Shown: positions 46,196 to 54,835, counted from the stretch's first letter. The stretch is 64,000 nt of DNA from Burkholderiales bacterium (GCA_020854035.1 JADZGE010000021.1:124001-188000); one strand, 5' to 3'. A program made the numbers and translations. The notes: generated from the sequence alone by a model not told the origin.

Positions 46196-46586
46196 GCGAT
46201 CGCCTCCTCGGGCGCGGGCCCCGTCTGCCGCGCGCCGCCGCGCCGTCCCGCGCACACCCGTCTTGCGCCTCGCCTTGCTCGCCGGTCGGCTTGCGACTGG
46301 GTGGCCGATACACGCAGCGGCGGTCAGCACGCGCCGACACCGCTCGCAGGAATGATTCTAACAATCAGCCTTAGAATAATTCCAGCAATTCGCGTGCTAA
46401 CCGCGCACCCAGCGTCAATTCAAGAGGTTAGCTGCCGGTGCGCGCCCGGGCCCGCCTTGGGATGTAGGACATTCCGACACGCGCAGACGAAACTGGCGCG
46501 ATCGGGGCACCTCGCTCATCCCCTCCCGCACCACGCGTCATGCAGGGCGCAAGAAAACCCGGGATGTCCCCCCGGGCTCGCGGTCG
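46196..46586. other. 391-base intergenic region upstream of the giant exoprotein gene
   Basis: No gene is visible here. It is locally AT-richer around 46340-46440. It contains a long interrupted palindrome (46349-46383), a GCTAAC/GTTAGC pair at 46396-46401 and 46427-46432, and a possible minus-strand promoter TTAGCA-N16-TATTCT just inside that region. It is probably the control region of the TpsA-TpsB operon. Confidence 0.5.
46349..46383. promoter_or_regulatory. 35-base interrupted palindrome upstream of tpsA
   Basis: GGAATGATTCTAA (46349-46361) and TTAGAATAATTCC (46371-46383) are 13-base arms pairing at 12 of 13 positions around a 9-base spacer. The element is AT-rich in very GC-rich DNA and lies about 154 bases before the TTG start. 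It is a candidate operator for a dimeric regulator of the adhesin operon. Confidence 0.5.
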
Positions 46587-46847
46587 CTATTTCTTCTTCT
46601 GCGCCGGGGCGGAGACGGCCACGGAGCCGCCCTTGCCCCGCTTGTAGTTCTCGACGGCGCGATCCTGGGCCTTGGCAAGTTCGGCGGCTGCCTTCTTCGC
46701 GGCTTCCGCGTTCTTCGCGGCAGCCTCGGCGGCTTTCGCCTTGGCCGCATCGTCCAGTGGTGGCAACTTGGCGGACGCCACGCCGGCCCCCACCGCGACA
46801 GCCAATGCCGCGGTCACGACGACCCGCGGGATGTCCTCTGCCTTCAT
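46587..46847 (-). CDS. Small exported Ala/Lys-rich protein of the formate dehydrogenase operon
   Basis: An 86-residue protein with a signal peptide (hydrophobic residues about 8-24, ending GVASA). A predicted helical, coiled-coil-like segment (DDAAKAKAAEAAAKNAEAAK) and a lysine-rich end follow. ATG at 46847 overlaps the stop of the cytochrome b subunit gene as ATGA, so it is the last gene of the fdh unit. Small proteins of this composition occur next to betaproteobacterial fdh genes. No function is known to me. Confidence 0.7.
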   Translation of the reverse strand: MKAEDIPRVVVTAALAVAVGAGVASAKLPPLDDAAKAKAAEAAAKNAEAAKKAAAELAKAQDRAVENYKRGKGGSVAVSAPAQKKK

Positions 46848-47911
46848 AGCCTCCATCCCTCCGTCAGCGGCGCGGCGGGCGCGGTGCTCGCGCTTCCCGC
46901 GACCGGCTCCCGCCCGGCCTTGACCGCGTTGTACCAGTACTCGTGGTGCTCGCGCGCCCAGGTCTCGTCGGTCAAGCCGGTGCGCATGTTCTGGTAGGCG
47001 CCCTCCACGCCGGCGGTGCCCATGTAGATGTGACCCAGCGCGAGGCCGATCACGAGCACGGCGGCGACCGCGTGTACGACGCTCGCCTGCTGCATGAGGA
47101 GCCGTCCCTGCTCGAAGTTCGGGAAGAGCAGGATCGCCCCCGAGGCGCTCACCACGAGACAGAGCAATACCACGCCAAGCCAGAACCACACCTTCTCGCC
47201 GGCGTTGAACCGCCCCGACGGCAGATGCGCTCCGGAGAACATCTTCCAGCCGTTCGCGAGCCACGCGCCGTCGCCCTTCTCGGGCAGGTTATCCCTGAGG
47301 TAGATCGCGATGAAGACGACGAGGCTCACCACGAATACCGGGGCGACGAAGTTATGAACGTTCTTCGAGAGTATCGCGAGCCACGAGAACAGCTCGTAGC
47401 CGAACACCGGCAGCAGCACGTGCTTGCCGAACAGGACCACGAGCCCGGTCGCGCCCAGCACGACGAAACTGATTCCCGTGGTCCAGTGGGCGAAGCGCTC
47501 GAGCGCGGAAAAACGCTCGATCATCCGGCCGGTGGGCTTGCCGTGCAGCCGGACCGGGCCCTTCACGAAATAAATGAGGGCAATCACTGCTGAGATCCCG
47601 AGTATCAGCCACCCGCCGTAGACGGTGACCGGCCCGTTCCGGATCTCGCGCCAGAGCTGGCCCTCGCTCTGGATGAGGACATTGGTCTCGATCCCGCGCA
47701 CCTGGGTGCTCTGGTAGGGATTCTCGCCCTTGCGCACCTCGCGCCAGAGGGGCGCATTGTTGAAGGGCTGGTCCTTCTGGCGCTGCACCTGCTCCGACGC
47801 GCTCCCGCCTTCGGCCGCCCGGGCGGGCTGAAGGCCGGCCGACAGGAACAACGCCAACATCAGCATCAGCATCAGCATCAACGCCGCGCGCATGTCCCGA
47901 ATGACGATCAC
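46844..47911 (-). CDS. Formate dehydrogenase cytochrome b (gamma) subunit
   Basis: A 355-residue membrane subunit. A signal peptide (with an LMLMLMLM run) and a periplasmic stretch of about 100 residues come before four membrane helices. Candidate heme ligands are in ALERFAHWTTGISF, LSKNVHNFVAPVF and VVHAVAAVLVIGLALGHIYMG. It passes electrons from FdhB to quinone. GTG at 47911 is favoured because GAGGAG lies seven bases upstream; ATG at 47893 lacks such a site. The extra N-terminal region resembles long FdoI-type proteins of betaproteobacteria. Confidence 0.88.
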   Translation of the reverse strand: MIVIRDMRAALMLMLMLMLALFLSAGLQPARAAEGGSASEQVQRQKDQPFNNAPLWREVRKGENPYQSTQVRGIETNVLIQSEGQLWREIRNGPVTVYGGWLILGISAVIALIYFVKGPVRLHGKPTGRMIERFSALERFAHWTTGISFVVLGATGLVVLFGKHVLLPVFGYELFSWLAILSKNVHNFVAPVFVVSLVVFIAIYLRDNLPEKGDGAWLANGWKMFSGAHLPSGRFNAGEKVWFWLGVVLLCLVVSASGAILLFPNFEQGRLLMQQASVVHAVAAVLVIGLALGHIYMGTAGVEGAYQNMRTGLTDETWAREHHEYWYNAVKAGREPVAGSASTAPAAPLTEGWRL

Positions 47912-47939
47912 GCGTTCTCTCCTCTCGTTGTGTTCCGGG

Positions 47940-48176
47940 TCAGTTCGCCGCCATGGGCGCCCCGCGCGTCTTCTCGTTCTGCTTGGCGTTCCGCGCCTTG
48001 ATGGCGTTCTCCCAGGCGAGCTTGTCGCCCTTGAACTCGTCGTTGTCCCACGGCTGCGCATCGGGCTTGCCCTGATACTTGCCCTGCTTGTACACGGTCA
48101 CCTGGGTGCTCTCGCCGCAACCGGCGGCAAGCAATGTCGCGGATACCGCGACGGCGATCGCGAGAAGGCGCCTCAT
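47940..48176 (-). CDS. Small lipoprotein in the formate dehydrogenase operon
   Basis: A 78-residue protein with a lipobox LLAAGC (Cys20) after a hydrophobic signal. The mature part (QVTVYKQGKYQGKPDAQPWD, then AWENAIKARNAKQNEKTRG) is hydrophilic. ATG at 48176 overlaps the fdhB stop as ATGA, and 28 bases separate it from the cytochrome b gene. It is probably an accessory lipoprotein of the periplasm-facing enzyme; the role is unknown. Confidence 0.75.
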   Translation of the reverse strand: MRRLLAIAVAVSATLLAAGCGESTQVTVYKQGKYQGKPDAQPWDNDEFKGDKLAWENAIKARNAKQNEKTRGAPMAAN

Positions 48177-48796
48177 GACTTGCCTCCCGGTTGCGGCTTC
48201 GCCGGCCGGTCGGGCTTGCCGTAAGCCGTGCCCCAGCCCCAGATTTCGGCGCCCTTGCCGCGCCGTAGCACGCGGTCGCGGTAAATGTCGGCCACCACGT
48301 CTCCGTCACCGCCGAGCAGAGCCTTGGTCGCGCACATCTCGGCGCAGACGGGGAGCTTGCCCTCCGCCAGGCGGTTGCGGCCGTACTTCTTGAATTCCGC
48401 CGCCGAGAAATCGGGCTCGGGACCACCGGCGCAGAACGTGCACTTGTCCATCTTGCCACGCAGCCCGAACGCGCCGTCCTGCGGGAACTGCGGCGCGCCG
48501 AACGGGCAGGCGTAAAAGCAGTAGCCGCAGCCGATGCAGAGGTCCTTGTCGTGCAGTACCACGCCTTCCGACGTATGGTAGAAGCAGTCGACGGGGCACA
48601 CCGCCATGCAGGGCGCGTCCGAGCAGTGCATGCAGGCGACCGAGATCGATTTCTCGCCCGGCATCCCGTCGTTCATTGTCACCACCCGGCGGCGGTTCAC
48701 GCCCCACGGGATCTCGTGCTCCTGCTTGCACGCCGTCACGCAGCCATTGCACTCGATGCAGCGCTCGGCATCGGCGAGGAATTTCATTCTTGCCAT
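48173..48796 (-). CDS. fdhB: FdhB, formate dehydrogenase iron-sulfur subunit
   Basis: A 207-residue protein with four [4Fe-4S] binding sets: CIECNGCVTACK at about residue 13, CMHCSDAPCMAVCP near 55, CIGCGYCFYACP near 88, and CTFC with CAEMCATKA further on. It wires the catalytic subunit to the cytochrome b. It lacks its own signal and is probably co-exported with the Tat-tagged FdhA. The gene is 19 bases after fdhA and overlaps the lipoprotein gene. Confidence 0.93.
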   Translation of the reverse strand: MARMKFLADAERCIECNGCVTACKQEHEIPWGVNRRRVVTMNDGMPGEKSISVACMHCSDAPCMAVCPVDCFYHTSEGVVLHDKDLCIGCGYCFYACPFGAPQFPQDGAFGLRGKMDKCTFCAGGPEPDFSAAEFKKYGRNRLAEGKLPVCAEMCATKALLGGDGDVVADIYRDRVLRRGKGAEIWGWGTAYGKPDRPAKPQPGGKS

Positions 48797-48815
48797 GGTG
48801 AGCTCCTCAATCCCG

Positions 48816-51749
48816 TCATGCCGTGAACCGCGTTACCTGGCACAGCGTGGTTTTCGTTTCCTGCATCATCGTCACGATGTCGTAGCCGTAGGTCGTCGCC
48901 GTGTTCACGGCTTCGCCGCGCACCACCGGCGCCGCGCCCTCCGGGTACTTGTCGAGGAGATCCCTGCCCTCGAACCAGCCGGCGAAGTGGAACGGGCAGA
49001 AGACCGTCCCCGGCGCCACGCGCTCGGTGACGAGCGTCTTCACCTTGATCTGCGCCTTGCTCGGAGTCCTGACCCAGACGTACTCGTTGTTCCTCACGCC
49101 GCGATCGTTGGCGTCCTTCGGGTTGATCTCGACGAACATCTCCTGCTGGAGCTCGGCGAGCCAGGGATTGGACCGTGTCTCGTCGCCGCCGCCCTCGTAT
49201 TCGACGAGCCGCCCGGAGGTAAGGATGAGCGGGTAGGTCTTGACCGCGTCCTTGTTCGCGTCCTGGATGGTCTTGAACAGCACTGGCATCCGCCAGCGGT
49301 TCTTCTGGTCGGCGTGGGTCGGGAACTTCTCGATCAGATCCGGCCGCGGCGAGTAGATCGGCTCGCGGTGCAGCGGCACGCCGTCCGGGAAGTTCCACAC
49401 CAGCGCGCGCGCCTTGGCGTTGCCCCAGGGGTGGCAACCATGCTTCATCACGACGCGCTGGATGCCGCCCGAGAGATCGGTCTTCCAGTTCTTGCCTTCG
49501 GCGGCCTTCTTCTCGTCCTCGGTCAAGTCGTCCCACCAGCCGAGTTTCTTCATCAGCACGTGGTCGAACTCGGGGTAGCCGGTGGTGATTTCCGCGCCCT
49601 TCGAGTGCGAACCGTCCTCGGCGAGCAGGTTGACCCCGTCGCGCTCCACGCCGAAGTTGGCGCGGAAGTTGCCGCCGCCGTCCATCATGTGCAGTGCGGT
49701 GTTGTAGAGATTGGGCGTCCCGGGGTGCTTGATCGCCGCGGTCCCGTAGCACGGCCACGGCAGGCCGTAGTAGTCGCCGTCGAGCACGTAGCCGGTTTTC
49801 GCGTCCTTGCCGCCCTTCGCGCGCAGTGTCCTCACATCGAATACGTGCTGGTTGCGCATGTGCGCCTGCAGCCGCTCCGGCGACTGGCCGGTGTAGCCGA
49901 TGGTCCAGGAGCCGCGGTTGATCTCGCGCAGCGCGTCCTCCATGTCGGGCTCCATCATGCCGCCCTTGCCCTTCACGAGCTTGATTCTCGCCGTGAACTC
50001 CTTCGCGAAACCGAATTTCTCGGCGAGCTGGTACATGATCATGTGGTCGGTGCGCGACTCGAACATGGGCTCGATCACCTTCTCCCGCCACTGGAGCGAA
50101 CGGTTCGAAGCGGTCACCGAGCCCGCGCACTCCATCTGCGTCGCCGCGGGCAGCAGGTAGACGTTCTCCTGGCGCACCATCGCCGCCATCGCCGCCGTCG
50201 CGGAGGGGTACGGATCCACCACCACCAGCAGGTCGAGCTTCTTCATCGCCTCGACCATTTCCTTGCCGCGGTTCTGGCTGTTCGGCGCGTGGCCCCAGTA
50301 GATCACCGCGCGCACGTTCGGATCCTGGTCGAGGTTCTCGTTCTTCTCGAGCACCGCGTCCTGCCAGCGCGACACCGTGATTCCCGGCTTCTCCATGGAG
50401 GCCACCGAGGAGAACTGGCTCTTGATCCACTCGTAGTCCACGCCGTAGACGGCCGCCCAGTGCTTCCACGCGCCGGCCGAGATGCCGTAGTAGCCCGGCA
50501 GCGAGTCGGGGTTCGGGCCGACGTCGGTCGCCCCCTGCACGTTGTCGTGGCCGCGATAGATGTTGGTGCCGCCCCCGGGGACGCCCACGTTGCCGAGCGC
50601 GAGCTGAAAGCACGCCGAAGCGCGCACGATCGCGTTGCCGTTGCTGTGCTGGGTCTGGCCCATCGCCCACACGAGGGTGCTGGGCCGGTTCTTCGCCATG
50701 AGTTCGGCGACGTGCTTCACCTCGGCTTCCTTCATGCCGGTGACGCTCTCGGTGACCTCGGGGGTCCACTTCATGACCTCCTCGCGCACCTTGTCCATGC
50801 CGTAGACCCGGGCCCTGATATAGTCCTTGTCCTCCCAGCCGTTCTTGAACACGTGGTAGAGCATGCCCCACAGGAACGCCACGTCGGTGCCGGAGCGGAT
50901 GCGATAGTAGTAATCCGCGCGGGCCGCGGTGCGCGTGAAGCGGGGATCGACGACGATCACCCTGGCGCCGTTCTCCTTGGACACGAGGGTGTGCATCATC
51001 GATACGGGGTGGGCCTCCGCGGCGTTGCTGCCGAAGAACAGGATGCACTTCGAGTTCAGCTCGTCGTTGTACGAGTTGGTCATCGCGCCGTAACCCCAGG
51101 TGTTCGCGATGCCCGCCACCGTGGTGGAGTGGCAGATGCGCGCCTGGTGATCCATGTTGTTCGTGCCGAAGAAGGACACGAACTTGCGCAGCAGCGCCGA
51201 CTGCTCGTTGTTGTGCTTGGAGGAGCCGATCCAGAACGTCGCGTCGGCCCCGCTTTCCTTCCTGATCGCCAGGAGCTTCTGGCTCACTTCGTTGAGCGCC
51301 ACGTCCCAGGAAATCCGCTGCCACTTGCCGCCCGCGAGCTTCATCGGGTATTTCAGGCGGTGCGAGTCGTGCGTCATGCCGTGCTCGCGGATCGAGGCGC
51401 CCTTCGCGCAGTGCGCGCCGAGGTTGATCGGGGAATCGAAAACCGGTTCGTGCCGGATCCACACGCCGTTCTGGACCACCGCGTCGATCGAGCAGCCCAC
51501 GGAGCAGTGCGTGCAGATCGTGCGGTGGGTCTCGGTCTTGCCGCCGCCCGCGTCCCGCGCCGCTGCCGTGCGCTCGACGATGTTGAACGGCAGTTGCGAC
51601 GCGATCGCTCCCGCGCCGAGCGTGATGCCCGAGCGCCGCAGGAAGGCCCGGCGGTCGATCGTCCTGCCAGGCGTTGCCGGGACGGAGCGGGCGAGCCGCC
51701 CGCGGGTCGCGCCGTGGGGAGAAGCGGTGGACTTCCTGGTGAGCAACAT
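48816..51749 (-). CDS. fdhA: FdhA, periplasmic Mo/W formate dehydrogenase catalytic subunit (Cys form)
   Basis: A 977-residue molybdopterin oxidoreductase. The twin-arginine motif DRRAFLRRSG (near residue 33) directs Tat export. The [4Fe-4S] ligands are Cys79, 82, 86 and 114 (CTHCSVGC, then GAHCAKG). The metal ligand is Cys206 in HQARICHSTTVAG, where selenocysteine stands in Sec-type enzymes. The following GYGAMTNSYNDE is also characteristic. The C-terminal dinucleotide-binding domain includes ILTSGRLVEYEGGG and VFCPFHFAGWF. It oxidises formate to CO2. Neighbouring mod, tup, moaA, mobA and fdhD supply its cofactor. Mo versus W cannot be decided from sequence. Confidence 0.95.
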   Translation of the reverse strand: MLLTRKSTASPHGATRGRLARSVPATPGRTIDRRAFLRRSGITLGAGAIASQLPFNIVERTAAARDAGGGKTETHRTICTHCSVGCSIDAVVQNGVWIRHEPVFDSPINLGAHCAKGASIREHGMTHDSHRLKYPMKLAGGKWQRISWDVALNEVSQKLLAIRKESGADATFWIGSSKHNNEQSALLRKFVSFFGTNNMDHQARICHSTTVAGIANTWGYGAMTNSYNDELNSKCILFFGSNAAEAHPVSMMHTLVSKENGARVIVVDPRFTRTAARADYYYRIRSGTDVAFLWGMLYHVFKNGWEDKDYIRARVYGMDKVREEVMKWTPEVTESVTGMKEAEVKHVAELMAKNRPSTLVWAMGQTQHSNGNAIVRASACFQLALGNVGVPGGGTNIYRGHDNVQGATDVGPNPDSLPGYYGISAGAWKHWAAVYGVDYEWIKSQFSSVASMEKPGITVSRWQDAVLEKNENLDQDPNVRAVIYWGHAPNSQNRGKEMVEAMKKLDLLVVVDPYPSATAAMAAMVRQENVYLLPAATQMECAGSVTASNRSLQWREKVIEPMFESRTDHMIMYQLAEKFGFAKEFTARIKLVKGKGGMMEPDMEDALREINRGSWTIGYTGQSPERLQAHMRNQHVFDVRTLRAKGGKDAKTGYVLDGDYYGLPWPCYGTAAIKHPGTPNLYNTALHMMDGGGNFRANFGVERDGVNLLAEDGSHSKGAEITTGYPEFDHVLMKKLGWWDDLTEDEKKAAEGKNWKTDLSGGIQRVVMKHGCHPWGNAKARALVWNFPDGVPLHREPIYSPRPDLIEKFPTHADQKNRWRMPVLFKTIQDANKDAVKTYPLILTSGRLVEYEGGGDETRSNPWLAELQQEMFVEINPKDANDRGVRNNEYVWVRTPSKAQIKVKTLVTERVAPGTVFCPFHFAGWFEGRDLLDKYPEGAAPVVRGEAVNTATTYGYDIVTMMQETKTTLCQVTRFTA

Positions 51750-51760
51750 GGTCGCGCTCC

Positions 51761-51955
51761 TCAGACTTTCGCGGTTTCGTAGTACTTCCGGACGTGCTCG
51801 GTCAACTGGTAGCCCTTCGATGCTCCGGCGGCCGCGCTCTTTCCTGGCTGGGTTCGCGCGGTGCTGGTTGCGACCGCGGCGGCGGTCGCGGCACTGCCGG
51901 CACCGACGGCGAGGAGGAACTTGCGGCGGGAGAGCGTGGATTGCGAGGTCTTCAT
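51761..51955 (-). CDS. Formate dehydrogenase-region Tat-signal small protein
   Basis: A 64-residue protein with the clear Tat motif SRRKFLLAVGAGSAATAAAV and a short mature part ending YQLTEHVRKYYETAKV. The same architecture is a known small family found just before fdhA in proteobacteria. It starts 11 bases before the end of its spacer to fdhA, so it is the first gene of the structural fdh unit. GGTGA precedes the ATG. The function is unknown. Confidence 0.88.
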   Translation of the reverse strand: MKTSQSTLSRRKFLLAVGAGSAATAAAVATSTARTQPGKSAAAGASKGYQLTEHVRKYYETAKV

Positions 51956-52000
51956 TGCGTCACCATCCCGTTCGTGAGGAAGGGAACCGCTTCCGTGAAA

Positions 52001-52029
52001 AATTTACGCTCTAGTAAGGCGGAAAGCAA
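52001..52029 (-). promoter_or_regulatory. Candidate sigma70 promoter of the fdh operon
   Basis: Minus-strand TTGCTT (52029-52024) and TAAATT (52006-52001) are separated by 17 bases, each a moderate match to consensus. Transcription would begin near 51994, about 40 bases before the Tat-peptide gene. The surrounding stretch is the most AT-rich of this intergenic region. Confidence 0.4.
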
Positions 52030-52049
52030 CAAATGACACGTATTTAAAT

Positions 52050-52068
52050 AATAATGCGAATCATTACC
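52050..52068. promoter_or_regulatory. Fur-box-like 19-mer upstream of the fdh operon
   Basis: AATAATGCGAATCATTACC matches 15 of 19 positions of the Fur consensus, with both ATAATG and AATCATTA halves intact. It is centred about 105 bases before the first fdh-unit ATG and upstream of the candidate -35. A position upstream of the promoter would fit activation or control of a second start better than simple blocking. Confidence 0.45.
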
Positions 52069-52127
52069 ATGCGAGAAATCTGTGCCAATCGGGAACCGCT
52101 TTCATCCGAACGCATTCCCGCCCGTTA

Positions 52128-52751
52128 CTAGCCTTCCGACATCGCGAGCGCGGCCTTCTCGATCTCGAAGAACGCGAGGGTGAGCGCAGCCACGTGTTTG
52201 TAGAACCGGCCACTCGCCGAGTCTCGCAGCGCAACGCAGAACGGCGGGATTCCGGGATAGGCGAATTCCTCGAAGAACTCCTTTTGCCGCCCGAGGCTCT
52301 CGCCGCCTTCGATGAGCCAGCGCATCACGTCGCAGATGCCGGAGACGTGATCCTCCACCTCGAACACGCCTTCCCTGCGACCCAGACCCCAGCGCGACAA
52401 TTGCTCGCGCAGCCTTACGAGGTAGCGGTCCGGCGCGGCGGCCTCGGCATAAGCGGAGAGATACGGTGTCACCTCCGACTTGCCGACGCCGACGAACAGC
52501 GTGTCGTACTCCTGCCGCACCAGGGCGGGATAGGCCGTGCGGCACGCTTCCTGAAGGTTGCGCCAGCTCCAGGCAAGCCCGTTGCCGCCGCCCTCGCCGT
52601 CCGGTGCGCCGCGGGAAATCTCGGCGAGCAGATTGGGATCGGGCGGCGCGTAGTAGAGGCGCCCGATCACCCCGTAGAGCCTGCCGCGCGCGAGGTCTTC
52701 CGGCGCGAGCGGGGACGGCGCGGCGCTCGTCTTCTCCGCCACTTCGCTCAC
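52128..52751 (-). CDS. TorD/DmsD-family chaperone for the formate dehydrogenase
   Basis: A 207-residue, all-helical TorD-like protein. ARGRLYGVIGRLYYAPPDPN begins the fold, and ALVRQEYDTLFVGVGKSEV plus VEDHVSGICDVMRWLIEGG match the family, as does the late FYKHVAALTLAFFEIEKAAL. Such chaperones bind the Tat signal of molybdoenzymes and assist cofactor loading; the client is probably FdhA. GTG at 52751 overlaps the stop of the ferredoxin gene as GTGA. There are 172 bases between this gene and the next in the same direction. Confidence 0.88.
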   Translation of the reverse strand: MSEVAEKTSAAPSPLAPEDLARGRLYGVIGRLYYAPPDPNLLAEISRGAPDGEGGGNGLAWSWRNLQEACRTAYPALVRQEYDTLFVGVGKSEVTPYLSAYAEAAAPDRYLVRLREQLSRWGLGRREGVFEVEDHVSGICDVMRWLIEGGESLGRQKEFFEEFAYPGIPPFCVALRDSASGRFYKHVAALTLAFFEIEKAALAMSEG

Positions 52752-54835
52752 CCGCCGCCCGTGACGTTGAATATGCTGTCGCCGCCCTGCTCGAACATGT
52801 CCACGACGCGGCAGTCCTGACACATCCGCAGTCGCGCAAGGGCCCGCGGGTCCTGGAACATGGAGTGCGATCCGAGCTTGCCCAGCACGTTGTCGATGAT
52901 GCGCTGGGTGGCGAAGGGCTTGCCGCAGCGCACGCAGGCGAAAATCGCGTCTTCGTTCACCACCACGGGCCGCGTCGCGGCGCCGGACAGGAGCAGCCGG
53001 GGCAGGAGCGCGATCGCGCTCTCGGGACAGGTCTTCTCGCACAGGCCGCACTGCACGCAGTTCCTCTCGATGAAGCGCAGCTGCGGCTTGTCCCTGGCGT
53101 CGAGCAGCGCGCCCTCCGGGCAGGCACCGACGCAGGCGAGGCACATCGTGCACTTCTCCTTGTCCACCACCACCGCGCCATACGGCGCTCCTGCCGGCAG
53201 CGGCACTTCCTCCGTGTGCCGCGGCGCGTGGCGCAGCAGATGGTCGAGCACGAAATCGAGCGTTGCGCGCTTCTCGTTCGCGAGGTTGAAAGTCGCGGGT
53301 GACAGCGTGCGCGGGCTGCCCGCGCTCCACACGGCTTTTTCCAGCGTCGCGACATCATCCGCCACGATGAGACCGAAGCGCGCGCCCTCGAGCCCCAGCC
53401 CCGCCACGATCGCTTGCGCGTAGCCGGTCTGCCGCTCGAGCGCCTCGCGGTAGGCGGCTTGCTCCGACCGCGCCGCCAGGATCGAGACGCTCGCTGCGCC
53501 GAACGCGACGGCCCCCAGCATGAGATCGATGCCGATCGAGGCGACGTGGTGCACTTCGAGCGGAATCCAGTTCGCGGGCAGACCCTTGCCACGCCGGGCG
53601 AGCCGCGACACGAGCTCCCGCCCGCCGGTGGCGTTGTGCAACAACAGGCAAGGGGTTTCGCCCCCGGCCTCGCGGTAGACCCGCAGCAGGGCCTTCACGC
53701 GCGCGCCCATGTCCGGCACCCGCGGGTAGGCGTAGCCCATCGCGCCCGACGGGCAGACCGCGGCGCAGCCCCCGCACCCCATGCAAAGATGCGACTCCAC
53801 GGTAACGCGGTTCGCGTCGAGGTCGCTCGCGATGGCGAGCGTCGAGCAGACATCGATGCACTTCGTGCAGCCGGTGATCCCGGAGCGGGCGTGAGCGCAG
53901 ACGCTCTCGCGGTACTCGACGTAGCGCGGCTTCTCGAACTCGCCCACGTACCGCGTGATCTCGCGCGCGGCAAGCGCCTGCTCGAGCGGGTCGCGGCCCG
54001 GTGCGAAATAGCCCTGTGGCGGCTGCGGCGAGCGGATGAGCGGCTCGCGCGAGAGATCGAACACGAGGTCGAAGGTTTCGCTTCGCGTCGTTTCCCTGCG
54101 TTCGAAATCGATCGCGCCGATCGCGCCGCAGGCCGTGACGCACTCGCGGTGCGCCCTGCACTTCGCAAGGTCGATCTGGTATGAGAAATCGATCGCCGCC
54201 TCGGGGCAGGCGCGGATGCACGCGTTGCAGCGCGTGCATACCTCGAGATCGATCGGGTTTGCCTGCTCCCATTCGGCCCGGAACGCGCCCAGGTAGCCGG
54301 TCAGCGCGCGCGCCCTTCCGGAGAACACCGGATAGTCGCGAACCACCGGCAGCTCGTGGTGCCCCGCATCACCGGTCACCAGCACGCTGACCGGGAGTTC
54401 ACCCGAGAGCCGGTCGGCCCATTCGAGCGCGGCCGCCCCGGGCCCGATGATGAGCAAGCTCCCGCCCGACCGGTAGGCGACGAGCGGCACCGGCTCCGGC
54501 TCGGGCAGGTCGGCGAGCGCGAGCAGCGCCGCGATCTTGGGCGTCGCGCCGCGCGCCTGCGCCGACCAGCCCGCGGTCTCGCGGATGTTGGCGAACTGGA
54601 TGGCGCCCTCGCCCTTCCACTGCGCGTGCAGCTCGGAAAAGAGCGGCGCCTCCTGGGTACAGGCCACCACGAGATCGCCGCCCTTTTTCACCGCCGCCTC
54701 GAAAGCGGAGCGCTGCCCGCGGCAGAGCTCGGAGTGCACCGGGGGCGCCTTGCCGAGCTGCAGCGCGCGGCCGAGCGCCGCCGCATCGAGCGGCATGGTG
54801 CGGTTGCAATTGCAGACGAGCTTGTCTTTGGCCAT
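52748..54835 (-). CDS. Multi-cluster 4Fe-4S ferredoxin-type protein of the fdh locus
   Basis: A 695-residue cytosolic protein. Cysteine sets in order: CNCN at residue 8, CTRCNACIRACP near 200, CRAHRECVTACG near 225, CTKCIDVC near 325, CMGCGGCAAVCP near 350, CTMCLACVGACP near 566, CVQCGLCEKTCP near 598, and a final CVRCGKP with CQDC. That allows at least five [4Fe-4S] clusters. It occurs with DUF3305/3306 and TorD genes in betaproteobacterial fdh loci. An electron-transfer or assembly role is inferred. It overlaps the torD-like gene and is 32 bases after DUF3306. Confidence 0.85.
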   Translation of the reverse strand: MAKDKLVCNCNRTMPLDAAALGRALQLGKAPPVHSELCRGQRSAFEAAVKKGGDLVVACTQEAPLFSELHAQWKGEGAIQFANIRETAGWSAQARGATPKIAALLALADLPEPEPVPLVAYRSGGSLLIIGPGAAALEWADRLSGELPVSVLVTGDAGHHELPVVRDYPVFSGRARALTGYLGAFRAEWEQANPIDLEVCTRCNACIRACPEAAIDFSYQIDLAKCRAHRECVTACGAIGAIDFERRETTRSETFDLVFDLSREPLIRSPQPPQGYFAPGRDPLEQALAAREITRYVGEFEKPRYVEYRESVCAHARSGITGCTKCIDVCSTLAIASDLDANRVTVESHLCMGCGGCAAVCPSGAMGYAYPRVPDMGARVKALLRVYREAGGETPCLLLHNATGGRELVSRLARRGKGLPANWIPLEVHHVASIGIDLMLGAVAFGAASVSILAARSEQAAYREALERQTGYAQAIVAGLGLEGARFGLIVADDVATLEKAVWSAGSPRTLSPATFNLANEKRATLDFVLDHLLRHAPRHTEEVPLPAGAPYGAVVVDKEKCTMCLACVGACPEGALLDARDKPQLRFIERNCVQCGLCEKTCPESAIALLPRLLLSGAATRPVVVNEDAIFACVRCGKPFATQRIIDNVLGKLGSHSMFQDPRALARLRMCQDCRVVDMFEQGGDSIFNVTGGG

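Noticed and set aside
41591..46849. 1,752-codon plus-strand open frame opposite the exoprotein N-terminal half
   Set aside because: Same cause: antisense composition without family motifs, and it runs through the control region of tpsA.
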